A DNA stretch of 64,000 bases from Paragorgia papillata (lineage: Eukaryota; Cnidaria; Anthozoa; Scleralcyonacea; Coralliidae), in NCBI GenBank assembly GCA_035771165.1, contig JAWNZC010000301.1, positions 124,001 to 188,000 of the forward strand. The letters are read 5' to 3'. The stretch's first letter is position 1; every line of letters begins with the position of its first letter. Below the pieces are notes generated by a model that searched no databases, had not been told where the DNA came from, and was given only the letters and a program-made list of their open reading frames with translations. Positions 10,601 through 25,800 of the stretch are shown here, piece after piece. Position numbers and translations under genes: made by a program.

Positions 10601-13540
10601 GTCGAAAAAAGTTTTTCACCGAATAAGACTCCAAGTGCCAAATTATCGGTGAAAATAATGTTTCTGACCAGAAACGAGCAAAACAACACATTTGGAATGA
10701 TTCCCTCAACAACACCAATTTTAGCAGTATTGCCACGTTCAAAATGTTGAAAAACGCTTATCTCGCCATTCTGAGTCAAAAAAAGTTTTTTTCCGAATAA
10801 GACTCCAAGTGCCAAATTATCGGTGAAAATGATGTTTCTGACCAGAAACTAGGAAAACAACACATTTGGAATGATTCCCTCAACTTTTCAATTTTGCCAC
10901 GTTCAAAATGTTGAAAAACACTTATCTCGCCATTCTGAGTCGAAAAAAGTTTTTTGCCGAATAGGACTTCAAATGCCAAATTATCGGTGAAAATGATGTT
11001 TCTGAGCAGAAACTAGCAAAACAACACATTTGGAATGATTCCCTCAACTTTCCAATTTTGCAACGTTCAAAATGTTGAAAAACGCTTATCTCGCCATTCT
11101 GAGTCGAAAAAAGTTTTTTGCCGAATAGGACTCCAAATGCCAAATTATCGGTGAAAATGATGTTTCTGACCAGAAACTAGATAAACAACTCATTTGGAAT
11201 GATTCCCTCAACTTTTCAATTTTGGCAGTTTTGCCAAGTTCAAAATGTTGAAAAACGCTTATCTCACCATTCTGAGTCGAAAAAAGTTTTTTGCCGAATA
11301 GGACTCCAAGTGCCAAATTATCGGTGAAAATGATGTTTCTGACCAGAAACTAGCAAAACAACACATTTGGAATGATTCCCTCAACTTTTCAATTTTGGCA
11401 GTTTTGCCACGTTCAAAATGTTGAAAAACGCTTATCTCACCATTCTGAGTCCAAAAAAGTTTTTCACCGAATAAGACTCCAAGTGCCAAATTATCGGTGA
11501 AAATAATGTTTCTGACCAGAAACTAGCAAAACAACACATTTGGAATGATTCCCTCAACTTTTCAATTTTGGCAGTTTTGCCACGTTCAAAATGTTGAAAA
11601 ACGCTGATCTGGCCATTCTGAGTCGAAAAAAGTTTTTCGCCGAAAAGGACTCCAAATGCCAAATTATCGGTGAAAATGATGTTTCTGACCAGAAACTAGC
11701 AAAACAACACATTTGGAATGATTCCCTCAACTTTTCAATTTTGGCAGTTTTGCCACGTTCAAAATGTTGAAAAACGCTTATCTCACCATTCTGAGTCGAA
11801 AAAAGTTTTTTCCCGAATAAGACTCCAAGTGCCAAATTATCGGTGAAAATGATGTTTCTGACCAGAAACGAGCAAAACAACACATTTGGAATGATTCCCT
11901 CAACAACACCAATTTTAGCAGTTTTGCCATGTTCAAAATGTTGAAAAACGCTTATCTCGCCATTCTGAGTCGAAAAAAGTTTTTTGCCGAATAGGACTCC
12001 AAATGCCAAATTATCGGTGAAAATGATGTTTCTGACCAGAAACTAGCAAAACAAAACATTTGGAATGATTCCCTCAACTTTTCAATTTTGGCAGTTTTGC
12101 CATGTTCAAATGTTGAAAAACGCTTATCTCGCCATTCTGAGTCGAAAAAAGTTTTTTTCCGAATAAGACTCCAAGTGCCAAATTATCGGTGAAAATGATG
12201 TTTCTGACCAGAAACTAGGAAAACAACACATTTGGAATGATTCCCTCAACTTTCCAATTTTGCCACGTTCAAAATGTTGAAAAACGCTTATTTCGCCATT
12301 CTGAGTCGAAAAAAGTTTTTTTCCGAATAAGACTCCAAGTGCCAAATTATCGGTGAAAATGATGTTTCTGACCAGAAAACTAGGAAAACAACACGTTTGG
12401 AATGATTCCCTCAACTTTCCAATTTTGCCACGTTCAAAATGTTGAAAAAGGCTTATCTCGCCATTCTGAGTCGAAAAAAGTTTTTTTCCGAATAGGACTC
12501 CAAATGCCAAATTATCGGTGAAAATGATGTTTCTGACCAGAAACTAGCAAAACAACACATTCGGAATGATTCCCTCAACTTTTCAATTTGGCCAGTTTTG
12601 CCACGTTCAAAATGTTGAAAAACGCTTATCTCGCCATTCTGAGTCCAAAAAAGTTTTTTACCGAATAAGACTCCAATTGCCAAATTATCGGTGAAAATGA
12701 TGTTTCTGACCAGAAACTAGCAAAACAACACATTTGGAATGATTCCCTCAACTTTTCAATTTTGGCAGTTTTGCCACGTTCAAAATGTTGAAAAACGCTT
12801 ATCTCACCATTCTGAGTCGAAAAAAGTTTTTTACCGAATAAGACTCCAAGTGCCAAATTATCGGTGAAAATGATGTTTCTGACCAGAAACGAGCAAAACA
12901 ACACATTTGGAATGATTCCCTCAACAACACCAATTTTAGCAGTTTTGCCACGTTCAAAATGTTGAAAAACGCTTATCTCGCCATTCTGAGTCGAAAAAAG
13001 TTTTTTTCCGAATAAGACTCCAAGTGCCAAATTATCGGTGAAAATGATGTTTCTGACCAGAAACTAGGAAAACAACACATTTGGAATGATTCCCTCAACT
13101 TTCCAATTTTGCCACGTTCAAAATGTTGAAAAACACTTATCTCGCCATTCTGAGTCGAAAAAAGTTTTTTGCCGAATAGGACTCCAAATGCCAAATTATC
13201 GGTGAAAATGATGTTTCTGACCAGAAACTAGCAAAACAACACATTTGGAATGATTCCCTCAACTTTTCAATTTTGGCAGTTTTGCCACGTTCAAAATGTT
13301 GAAAAACGCTTATCTCACCATTCTGAGTCGAAAAAAGTTTTCACCGAATAAGACTCCAAGTGCCAAATTATCGGTGAAAATAATGTTTCTGACCAGAAAC
13401 GAGCAAAACAACACATTTGGAATGATTCCCTCAACAACACCAATTTTAGCAGTTTTGCCACGTTCAAAATGTTGAAAAACGCTTATCTCGCCATTCTGAG
13501 TCAAAAAAAGTTTTTTTCCGAATAAGACTCCAAGTGCCAA
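7610..13540. repeat. ~3.4-kb higher-order duplication in satellite B
   Basis: The block at about 7610-10300 recurs at about 11010-13540. Private variants are shared at an offset of 3400 bp, for example the monomer with gataaacaactcatttgg and gccaagttcaaaatg at about 7780-7830 and 11180-11240. After about 9050 the offset falls to ~3237 bp, meaning one ~164-bp monomer was lost from the second copy. Confidence 0.75.
9400..10830. repeat. 511-bp trimeric higher-order repeat
   Basis: Three-monomer blocks repeat with a 511-bp period. The diagnostic series gttgagaaacgcttatc, aacaacaccaatttta and gagtcaaaaaaagttt reappears at 511-bp steps (for example around 9550, 10061 and 10572). A second run of the same trimer occupies about 13200-14740. 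Confidence 0.75.
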
Positions 13541-14999
13541 ATTATCGGTGAAAATGATGTTTCTGACCAGAAACTAGGAAAACAACACATTTGGAATGAT
13601 TCCCTCAACTTTCCAATTTTACCACGTTCAAAATGTTGAAAAACGCTGATCTGGCCATTCTGAGTCGAAAAAAGTTTTTTGCCGAATAGGACTCCAAATG
13701 CCAAATTATCGGTGAAAATGAAGTTTCTGACCAGAAACTAGCAAAACAACACATTTGGAATGATTCCCTCAACTTTTCAATTTTGGCAGTTTTGCCACGT
13801 TCAAAATGTTGAGAAACGCTTATCTCACCATTCTGAGTCGAAAAAAGTTTTTCACCGAATAAGACTCCAAGTGCCAAATTATCGGTGAAAATAATGTTTC
13901 TGACCAGAAACGAGCAAAACAACACATTTGGAATGATTCCCTCAACAACACCAATTTTAGCAGTTTTGCCACGTTCAAAATGTTGAAAAACGCTTATCTC
14001 GCCATTCTGAGTCAAAAAAAGTTTTTTTCCGAATAAGACTCCAAGTGCCAAATTATCGGTGAAAATGATGTTTCTGACCAGAAACTAGGAAAACAACACA
14101 TTTGGAATGATTCCCTCAACTTTCCAATTTTACCACGTTCAAAATGTTGAAAAACGCTGATCTGGCCATTCTGAGTCGAAAAAAGTTTTTTTGCCGAATA
14201 AGGACTCCAAATGCCAAATTATCGGTGAAAATGAAGTTTCTGACCAGAAACTAGCAAAAACAACACATTTGGAATGATTCCCTCAACTTTTCAATTTTGG
14301 CAGTTTTGCCACGTTCAAAATGTTGAGAAACGCTTATCTCACCATTCTGAGTCGAAAAAAGTTTTTCACCGAATAAGACTCCAAGTGCCAAATTATCGGT
14401 GAAAATAATGTTTCTGACCAGAAACGAGCAAAACAACACATTTGGAATGATTCCCTCAACAACACCAATTTTAGCAGTATTGCCACGTTCAAAATGTTGA
14501 AAAACGCTTATCTCGCCATTCTGAGTCAAAAAAAGTTTTTTTCCGAATAAGACTCCAAGTGCCAAATTATCGGTGAAAATGATGTTTCTGACCAGAAACT
14601 AGGAAAACAACACATTTGGAATGATTCCCTCAACTTTCCAATTTTACCACGTTCAAAATGTTGAAAAACGCTGATCTGGGCATTCTGAGTCGAAAAAAGT
14701 TTTTTGCCGAATAGGACTCCAAATGCCAAATTATCGGTGAAAATGAAGTTTCTGACCAGAAACTAGCAAAACAACACATTTGGAATGATTCCCTCAACTT
14801 TTGAATTTTGGCAGTTTTGCCACGTTCAAAATGTTGAAAAACGCTTATCTCACCATTCTGAGTCGAAAAAAGTTTTTCACCGAATAAGACTCCAAGTGCC
14901 AAATTATCGGTGAAAATGATGTTTCTGACCAGAAACGAGCAAAACAACACATTTGGAATAATTCCCTCAACAACACCAATTTTAGCAGTTTTGCCACGT

Positions 15000-16980
15000 T
15001 CAAAATGTTGAAAAACGTTTATCTCGCCAGTCTGAGTCGAAAAAAGTTTTTTTACCGAATAAGACTCCAAGTCCCAAATTATCGGTGAAAATGATGTTTC
15101 TGACCAGAAACTAGCAAAACAACACATTTGGAATGATTCCCTCAACTTTTCCAATTTTGGCAGTTTTGCCACGTTGAAAATGTTGAAAAACGCTGATCTG
15201 GCCATTCTGAGTCGAAAAAAGTTTTTTGCCAAATAGGACTCCAAATGCCAAATTATCGGTGAAAATGATGTTTCTGACCAGAAACTAGCAAAACAACACA
15301 TTTGGAATGATTCCCTCAACTTTTCAATTTTGGCAGTTTTGCCACGTTCAAAATGTTGAAAAACGCTTATCTCACCATTCTGAGTCGAAAAAAGTTTTTT
15401 TGCGAATAAGACTCCAAGTGCCAAATTATCGGTGAAAATGATGTTTCTGACCAGAAACGAGCAAAACAACACATTTGGAATAATTCCCTCAACAACACCA
15501 ATTTTAGCAGTTTTGCCACGTTCAAATGTTGAAAAACGTTTATCTCGCCAGTCTGAGTCGAAAAAAGTTTTTTTCCGAATAAGACTCCAAGTGCCAAATT
15601 ATCGGTGAAAATGATGTTTCTGACCAGAAACTAGCAAAACAACACATTTGGAATGATTCCCTCAACTTTTCAATTTTGGCAGTTTTGCCACGTTCAAAAT
15701 GTTGAAAAACGCTGATCTGGCCATTCTGAGTCGAAAAAAGTTTTTTGCCGAATAGGACTCCAAATGCCAAATTATCGGTGAAAATGAAGTTTCTGACCAG
15801 AAACTAGCAAAACAACACATTTGGAATGATTCCCTCAACTTTTGAATTTTGGCAGTTTTGCCACGTTCAAAATGTTGAAAAACGCTTATCTCACCATTCT
15901 GAGTCGAAAAAAGTTTTTCACCGAATAAGACTCCAAGTGCCAAATTATCGGTGAAAATGATGTTTCTGACCAGAAACGAGCAAAACAACACATTTGGAAT
16001 AATTCCCTCAACAACACCAATTTTAGCAGTTTTGCCACGTTCAAATGTTGAAAAACGTTTATCTCGCCAGTCTGAGTCGAAAAAAGTTTTTTACCGAATA
16101 AGACTCCAAGTCCCAAATTATCGGTGAAAATGATGTTTCTGACCAGAAACTAGCAAAACAACACATTTGGAATGATTCCCTCAACTTTTCAATTTTGGCA
16201 GTTTTGCCACGTTGAAAATGTTGAAAAACGCTGATCTGGCCATTCTGAGTCGAAAAAAGTTTTTTGCCAAATAGGACTCCAAATGCCAAATTATCGGTGA
16301 AAATGAAGTTTCTGACCAGAAACTAGCAAAACAACACATTTGGAATGATTCCCTCAACTTTTCAATTTTGGCAGTTTTGCCACGTTCAAAATGTTGAAAA
16401 ACGCTTATCTCACCATTCTGAGTCGAAAAAAGTTTTTCACCGAATAAGACTCCAAGTGCCAAATTATCGGTGAAAATGATGTTTCTGACCAGAAACGAGC
16501 AAAACAACACATTTGGAATAATTCCCTCAACAACACCAATTTTAGCAGTTTTGCCACGTTCAAATGTTGAAAAACGTTTATCTCGCCAGTCTGAGTCGAA
16601 AAACGTTTTTTACCGAATAAGACTCCAAGTGCCAAATTTTCGGTGAAAATGATGTTTCTGACCAGAAAGTAGCAAAACAACACATTTGGAATGATTCCCT
16701 CAACTTTTCAATTTTGGCAGTTTTGCCACGTTCAAAATGTTGAAAAACGCTGATCTGGCCATTCTGAGTCGAAAAAAGTTTTTTGCCGAATAGGACTCCA
16801 AATGCCAAATTATCGGTGAAAATGAAGTTTCTGACCAGAAACTAGCAAAACAACACATTTGGAATGATTCCCTCAACTTTTGAATTTTGGCAGTTTTGCC
16901 ACGTTCAAAATGTTGAAAAACGCTTATCTCGCCATTCTGAGTCAAAAAAAGTTTTTTTCCGAATAAGACTCCAAGTGCCA
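15000..16980. repeat. 519-bp trimeric higher-order repeat
   Basis: Three-monomer blocks marked by ggaataattccctcaac, cgtttatctcgccagtc and the gaagtttctgacc variant repeat at 519-bp steps (about 15020, 15540, 16060 and 16580). The trimer differs in composition from the 511-bp block, so at least two local amplification histories are present. Confidence 0.7.
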
Positions 16981-17959
16981 AATTATCGGTGAAAATGATG
17001 TTTCTGACCAGAAACTAGGAAAACAACACATTTGGAATGATTCCCTCAACTTTCCAATTTTACACGTTCAAAATGTTGAAAAAACGCTTATCTCGCCATT
17101 CTGAGTCGAAAAAAGCCACGTTCAAAATGTTGAAAAACACTTATCTCGCCATTCTGAGTCGAAAAAAGTTTTTCACCGAATAAGACTCCAAGTGCCAAAT
17201 TATCGGTGAAAATGATGTTTCTGACCAGAAACTAGCAAAACAACACATTTGGAATGATTCCCTCAACTTTTGAATTTTGGCAGTTTTGCCACGTTCAAAA
17301 TGTTGAAAAACGCTTATCTCACCATTCTGAGTCGAAAAAAGTTTTTTACCGAATAAGACTCCAAGTGCCAAATTATCGGTGAAAATGATGTTTCTGACCA
17401 GAAACGAGCAAAACAACACATTTGGAATGATTCCCTCAACAACACCAATTTTAGCAGTTTTGCCACGTTCAAAATGTTGAAAAACGCTTATCTCGCCATT
17501 CTGAGTCGAAAAAAGTTTTTTACCGAATAAGACTCCAAGTGCCAAATTATCGGTGAAAATGATGTTTCTGACCAGAAACTAGGAAAACAACACATTTGGA
17601 ATGATTCCCTCAACTTTCAATTTTGGCAGTTTTGCCACGTTCAAAATGTTGAAAAACGCTTATCTCGCCATTCTGAGTCGAAAAAAGTTTTTTTCCGAAT
17701 AAGACTCCAAGTGCCAAATTATCGGTGAAAATAATGTTTCTGACCAGAAACTAGCAAAACAACACATTTGGAATGATTCCCTCAACTTTCCAATTTTGCC
17801 ACGTTCAAAATGTTGAAAAACACTTATCTCGCCATTCTGAGTCGAAAAAAGTTTTTTGCCGAATAGGACTCCAAATGCCAAATTATCGGTGAAAATGATG
17901 TTTCAAACCAGAAACGAGCAAAACAACACATTTGGAATGATTGCCTCAACAACACCAAT

Positions 17960-20900
17960 TTTGGCAGTTTTGCCACGTTCAAAATGTTGAAAAACGCTTA
18001 TCTCACCATTCTGAGTCGAAAAAAGTTTTTTCCCGAATAAGACTCCAAGTGGCAAATTATCGGTGAAAATGAAGTTTCTGACCAGAAACTAGCAAAACAA
18101 CACATTTGGAATGATTCCCTCAACTTTTGAATTTTGGCAGTTTTGCCACGTTCAAAATGTTGAAAAACGCTTATCTCACCATTCTGAATCGAAAAAAGTT
18201 TTTCACCAAATAAGACTCCAAGTGCCAAATTATCGGTGAAAATGATGTTTCTGACCAGAAACGAGCAAAACAACACATTTGGAATAATTCCCTCAACAAC
18301 ACCAATTTTAGCAGTTTTGCCACATTCAAATGTTGAAAAACGTTTATCTCGCCAGTCTGAGTCGAAAAAAGTTTTTTACCGAATAAGACTCCAAGTGCCA
18401 AATTATCGGTGAAAATGATGTTTCTGACCAGAAACTAGCAAAACAACACATTTGGAATGATTCCCTCAACTTTTCAATTTTGGCAGTTTTGCCACGTTCA
18501 AAATGTTGAAAAACGCTTATCTCACCATTCTGAGTCGAAAAAAGTTTTTCACCGAATAAGACTCCAAGTGCCAAATTATCGGTGAAAATAATGTTTCTGA
18601 CCAGAAACTAGGAAAACAACACATTTGGAATGATTCCCTCAACTTTCCAATTTTGGCAGTTTTGCCACGTTCAAAATGTTGAAAAACGCTTATCTCACCA
18701 TTCTGAGTCGAAAAAAGTTTTTCACCGAATAAGACTCCAAGTGCCAAATTATCGGTGAAAATGATGTTTCTGACCAGAAAGGAGCAAAACAACACATTTG
18801 GAATAATTCCCTCAACAACACCAATTTTAGCAGTTTTGCCACGTTCAAATGTTGAAAAACGTTTATCTCGCCAGTCTAAGTCGAAAAAAGTTTTTTACCG
18901 AATAAGACTCCAAGTGCCAAATTATCGGTGAAAATGATGTTTCTGACCAGAAATTAGGAAAACAACACATTTGGAATGATTCCCTCAACTTTCCAATTTT
19001 GCCACGTTCAAAATGTTGAAAAACGCTGATCTCGCCATTCTGAGTCGAAAAAAGTTTTTTCCCGAATAAGACTCCAAGTGCCAAATTATCGGTGAAAATG
19101 ATGTTTCAAACCAGAAACTAGCAAAACAACACATTTGGAATGATTCCCTTTTGGCAGTTTTGCCACGTTCAAAATGTTGAAAAACGCTGATCTGGCCATT
19201 CTGAGTCGAAAAAAGTTTTTTGCCGAATAGGACTCCAAATGCCAAATTATCGGTGAAAATGATGTTTCTGACCAGAAACTAGGAAAACAACACATTTGGA
19301 ATGATTCCCTCAACTTTCCAATTTTACCACGTTCAAAATGTTGAAAAACACTTATCTCGCCATTCTGAGTCGAAAAAAGTTTTTTGCCGAATAGGACTCC
19401 AAGTGCCAAATTATCGGTGAAAATGATGTTTCTCACCAGAAACGAGCAAAACAACACATTTGGAATAATTCCCTCAACAACACCAATTTTAGCAGTTTTG
19501 CCACGTTCAAATGTTGAAAAACGTTTATCTCGCCAGTCTGAGTCGAAAAAAGTTTTTCTCCGAATAAAACTCCAAGTGCCAAATTATCGGTGAAAATGAT
19601 GTTTCTGGCCAGAAATTAGGAAAACAACACATTTGGAATGATTCCCTCAACTTTCCAATTTTGCCACGTTCAAAATGTTGAAAAACGCTGATCTCGCCAT
19701 TCTGAGTCGAAAAAAGTTTTTTGCCGAATAGGATTCCAAATGCCAAATTATCGGTGAAAATGATGTTTCAAACCAGAAACGAGCAAAACAACACATTTGG
19801 AATGATTCCCTCAACAACACCAATTTTAGCAGTTTTGCCACGTTCAAATGTTGAAAAACGTTTATCTCGCCAGTCTGAGTCGAAAAAAGTTTTTCTCCGA
19901 ATAAAACTCCAAGTGCCAAATTATCGGTGAAAATGATGTTTCTGACCAGAAATTAGGAAAACAACACATTTGGAATGATTCCCTCAACTTTCCAATTTTG
20001 CCACGTTCAAAATGTTGAAAAACGCTGATCTCGCCATTCTGAGTCGAAAAAAGTTTTTTTGCCGAATAGGATTCCAAATGCCAAATTATCGGTGAAAATG
20101 ATGTTTCAAACCAGAAACGAGCAAAACAACACATTTGGAATGATTCCCTCAACAACAAAAATTTTAGCAGGTTTGCCACGTTCAAAATGTTGAAAAACGC
20201 TTATCTCACCATTCTGAGTCGAAAAAAGTTTTTTCCCGAATAAGACTCCAAGTGCCAAATTATCGGTGAAAATGATGTTTCAAACCAGAAACTAGCAAAA
20301 CAAACACATTTGGAATGATTCCCCTTTTGGCAGTTTTGCCACGTTCAAAATGTTGAAAAACGCTGATCTGGCCATTCTGAGTCGAAAAAAGTTTTTTGCC
20401 GAATAGGACTCCAAATGCCAAATTATCGGTGAAAATGATGTTTCTGACCAGAAACTAGGAAAACAACACATTTGGAATGATTCCCTCAACTTTCCAATTT
20501 TACCACGTTCAAAATGTTGAAAAACACTTATCTCGCCATTCTGAGTCGAAAAAAGTTTTTTGCCGAATAGGACTCCAAGTGCCAAATTATCGGTGAAAAT
20601 GATGTTTCTCACCAGAAACGAGCAAAACAACACATTTGGAATAATTCCCTCAACAACACCAATTTTAGCAGTTTTGCCACGTTCAAATGTTGAAAAACGT
20701 TTATCTCGCCAGTCTGAGTCGAAAAAAGTTTTTCTCCGAATAAAACTCCAAGTGCCAAATTATCGGTGAAAATGATGTTTCTGACCAGAAATTAGGAAAA
20801 CAACACATTTGGAATGATTCCCTCAACTTTCCAATTTTGACACGTTCAAAATGTTGAAAAACACTTATCTCGCCATTCTGAGTCGAAAAAAGTTTTTTGC

Positions 20901-22830
20901 CGAATAGGACTCCAAATGCCAAATTATCGGTGAAAATGATGTTTCAAACCAGAAACGAGCAAAACAACACATTTGGAATGATTCCCTCAACAACACCAAT
21001 TTTAGCAATTTTGCCACGTTCAAAATGTTGAAAAACGCTTATCTCACCATTCTGAGTCGAAAAAAGTTTTTTCCCGAATAAGACTCCAAGTGCCAAATTA
21101 TCGGTGAAAATGATGTTTCAAACCAGAAACTAGCAAAACAACACATTTGGAATGATTCCCTTTTGGCAGTTTTGCCACGTTCAAAATGTTGAAAAACGCT
21201 GATCTGGCCATTCTGAGTCGAAAAAAGTTTTTTGCCGAATAGGACTCGAAATGCCAAATTATCGGTGAAAATGATGTTTCTGACCAGAAACTAGGAAAAC
21301 AACACATTTGGAATGATTCCCTCAACTTTCCAATTTTGCCACGTTCAAAATGTTGAAAAACACTTATCTCGCCATTCTGAGTCGAAAAAAGTTTTTTGCC
21401 GAATAGGACTCCAAATGCCAAATTATCGGTGAAAATGATGTTTCTGACCAGAAACTAGCAAAACAACACATTTGGAATGATTCCCTCAACTTTCCAATTT
21501 TGACACGTTCAAAATGTTGAAAAACGCTGATCTCGCCATTCTGAGTCGAAAAAAGTTTTTTGCCGAATAGGATTCCAAATGCCAAATTATCGGTGAAAAT
21601 GATGTTTCAAACCAGAAACGAGCAAAACAACACATTTGGAATGATTCCCTCAACAACACCAATTTTAGCAGTTTTGCCACGTTCAAAATGTTGAAAAACG
21701 CTTATCTCACCATTCTGAGTCGAAAAAAGTTTTTTCCCGAATAAGACTCCAAGTGGCAAATTATCGGTGAAAATGAAGTTTCTGACCAGAAACTAGCAAA
21801 ACAACACATTTGGAATGATTCCCTCAACTTTTGAATTTTGGCAGTTTTGCCACGTTCAAAATGTTGAAAAACGCTTATCTCACCATTCTGAATCGAAAAA
21901 AGTTTTTCACCAAATAAGACTCCAAGTGCCAAATTATCGGTGAAAATGATGTTTCTGACCAGAAACGAGCAAAACAACACATTTGGAATAATTCCCTCAA
22001 CAACACCAATTTTAGCAGTTTTGCCACATTCAAATGTTGAAAAACGTTTATCTCGCCAGTCTGAGTCGAAAAAAGTTTTTTACCGAATAAGACTCCAAGT
22101 GCCAAATTATCGGTGAAAATGATGTTTCTGACCAGAAACTAGCAAAACAACACATTTGGAATGATTCCCTCAACTTTTCAATTTTGGCAGTTTTGCCACG
22201 TTCAAAATGTTGAAAAACGCTTATCTCACCATTCTGAGTCGAAAAAAGTTTTTTCCGAATAAGACTCCAAGTGCCAAATTATCGGTGAAAATGATGTTTC
22301 TGACCAGAAACTAGGAAAACAACACATTTGGAATGATTCCCTCAACTTTCCAATTTTGGCAGTTTTGCCACGTTCAAAATGTTGAAAAACGCTTATCTCA
22401 CCATTCTGAGTCGAAAAAAGTTTTTCACCGAATAAGACTCCAAGTGCCAAATTATCGGTGAAAATGATGTTTCTGACCAGAAAGGAGCAAAACAACACAT
22501 TTGGAATAATTCCCTCAACAACACCAATTTTAGCAGTTTTGCCACGTTCAAATGTTGAAAAACGTTTATCTCGCCAGTCTAAGTCGAAAAAAGTTTTTTA
22601 CCGAATAAGACTCCAAGTGCCAAATTATCGGTGAAAATGATGTTTCTGACCAGAAATTAGGAAAACAACACATTTGGAATGATTCCCTCAACTTTCCAAT
22701 TTTGCCACGTTCAAAATGTTGAAAAACGCTGATCTCGCCATTCTGAGTCGAAAAAAGTTTTTTCCCGAATAAGACTCCAAGTGCCAAATTATCGGTGAAA
22801 ATGATGTTTTCTGACCAGAAACTAGCAAAA
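17960..22830. repeat. ~3.7-kb higher-order duplication in satellite B
   Basis: The block at about 17960-19130 recurs at about 21664-22830 with an offset of 3704 bp. Shared private variants include ccaagtggcaaattatc, ccattctgaatcg and tttttcaccaaataag (18045-18215 against 21750-21920) and cagtctaagtcg. Confidence 0.75.
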
Positions 22831-25800
22831 CAACACATTTGGAATGATTCCCTTTTGGCAGTTTTGCCACGTTCAAAATGTTGAAAAAACGCTGATCTGG
22901 CCATTCTGAGTCGAAAAAAGTTTTTTTGCCGAATAGGACTCCAAATGCCAAATTATCGGTGAAAATGATGTTTCTGACCAGAAACTAGGAAAACAACACA
23001 TTTGGAATGATTCCCTCAACTTTCCAATTTTGCCACGTTCAAAATGTTGAAAAACACTTATCTCGCCATTCTGAGTCGAAAAAAGTTTTTTGCCGAATAG
23101 GACTCCAAATGCCAAATTATCGGTGAAAATGATGTTTCTGACCAGAAACGAGCAAAACAACACATTTGGAATAATTCCCTCAACAACACCAATTTTAGCA
23201 GTTTTGCCACGTTCAAAATGTTGAAAAACGTTTATCTCGCCAGTCTGAGTCGAAAAAAGTTTTTTCCCGAATAAGACTCCAAGTGCCAAATTATCGGTGA
23301 AAATGATGTTTCTGACCAGAAACTAGGAAAACAACACATTTGGAATGATTCCCTCAACTTTCCAATTTTGCCACGTTCAAAATGTTGAAAAACGCTGATC
23401 TCGCCATTCTGAGTCGAAAAAAGTTTTTTGCCGAATAGGATTCCAAATGCCAAATTATCGGTGAAAATGATGTTTCAAACCAGAAACGAGCAAAACAACA
23501 CATTTGGAATGATTCCCTCAACAACACCAATTTTAGCAGTTTTGCCACGTTCAAATGTTGAAAAACGTTTATCTCGCCAGTCTGAGTCGAAAAAAGTTTT
23601 TTGCCGAATAAAACTCCAAGTGCCAAATTAATCGGTGAAAATGATGTTTCTGACCAGAAATTAGGAAAACAACACATTTGGAATGATTCCCTCAACTTTC
23701 CAATTTTGCCACGTTCAAAATGTTGAAAAACGCTGATCTCGCCATTCTGAGTCGAAAAAAGTTTTTTGCCGAATAGGATTCCAAATGCCAAATTATCGGT
23801 GAAAATGATGTTTCAAACCAGAAACGAGCAAAACAACACATTTGGAATGATTCCCTCAACAACAAAAATTTTAGCAGTTTTGCCACGTTCAAAATGTTGA
23901 AAAACGCTTATCTCACCATTCTGAGTCGAAAAAAGTTTTTTCCCGAATAAGACTCCAAGTGCCAAATTATCGGTGAAAATGATGTTTCAAACCAGAAACT
24001 AGCAAAACAACACATTTGGAATGATTCCCTTTTGGCAGTTTTGCCACGTTCAAAATGTTGAAAAACGCTGATCTGGCCATTCTGAGTCGAAAAAAGTTTT
24101 TTGCCGAATAGGACTCCAAATGCCAAATTATCGGTGAAAATGATGTTTCTGACCAGAAACTAGCAAAACAACACATTTGGAATGATTCCCTCAACTTTCC
24201 AATTTTACCACGTTCAAAATGTTGAAAAACACTTATCTCGCCATTCTGAGTCGAAAAAAGTTTTTTGCCGAATAGGACTCCAAGTGCCAAATTATCGGTG
24301 AAAATGATGTTTCTGACCAGAAACGAGCAAAACAACACATTTGGAATAATTCCCTCAACAACACCAATTTTAGCAGTTTTGCCACGTTCAAATGTTGAAA
24401 AACGTTTATCTCGCCAGTCTGAGTCGAAAAAAGTTTTTTTCCGAATAAGACTCCAAGTGCCAAATTATCGGTGAAAATGATGTTTCTGACCAGAAACTAG
24501 GAAAACAACACATTTGGAATGATTCCCTCAACTTTCCAATTTTGCCACGTTCAAAATGTTGAAAAACACTTATCTCGCCATTCTGAGTCGAAAAAAGTTT
24601 TTTGCCGAATAGGACTCCAAATGCCAAATTATCGGTGAAAATGATGTTTCTGACCAGAAACGAGCAAAACAACACATTTGGAATGATTCCCTCAACAACA
24701 CCAATTTTAGCAATTTTGCCACGTTCAAAATGTTGAAAAACGCTTATCTCACCATTCTGATTCGAAAAAAGTTTTTTTCCCGAATAAGACTCCAAGTGCC
24801 AAATTATCGGTGAAAATGATGTTTCAAACCAGAAACTAGCAAAACAACACATTTGGAATGAATTCCCTTTTGGCAGTTTTGCCACGTTCAAAATGTTGAA
24901 AAACGCTGATCTGGCCATTCTGAGTCGAAAAAAGTTTTTTGCCGAATAGGACTCGAAATGCCAAATTATCGGTGAAAATGATGTTTCTGACCAGAAACTA
25001 GGAAAACAACACATTTGGAATGATTCCCTCAACTTTCCAATTTTACCACGTTCAAAATGTTGAAAAACACTTATCTCGCCATTCTGAGTCGAAAAAAGTT
25101 TTTTGCCGAATAGGACTCCAAATGCCAAATTATCGGTGAAAATGATGTTTCTGACCAGAAACTAGCAAAACAACACATTTGGAATGATTCCCTCAACTTT
25201 CCAATTTTGACACGTTCAAAATGTTGAAAAACGCTGATCTCGCCATTCTGAGTCGAAAAAAGTTTTTTGCCGAATAGGATTCCAAATGCCAAATTATCGG
25301 TGAAAATGATGTTTCAAACCAGAAACGAGCAAAACAACACATTTGGAATGATTCCCTCAACAACACCAATTTTAGCAGTTTTGCCACGTTCAAAATGTTG
25401 AAAAACGCTTATCTCACCATTCTGAGTCGAAAAAAGTTTTTTCCCGAATAAGACTCCAAATACCAAATTATCGGTGAAAATGATGTTTCTGACCAGAAAC
25501 TAGCAAAACAACACATTTGGAATGATTCCCTCAACTTTCCAATTTTGCCACGTTCAAAATGTTGAAAAACGCTGATCTCGCCATTCTGAGTCGAAAAAAG
25601 TTTTTTGCCGAATAGGATTCCAAATGCCAAATTATCGGTGAAAATGATGTTTCAAACCAGAAACGAGCAAAACAACACATTTGGAATGATTCCCTCAACA
25701 ACACCAATTTTAGCAGTTTTGCCACGTTCAAATGTTGAAAAACGTTTATCTCGCCAGTCTGAGTCGAAAAAAGTTTTTCTCCGAATAAAACTCCAAGTGC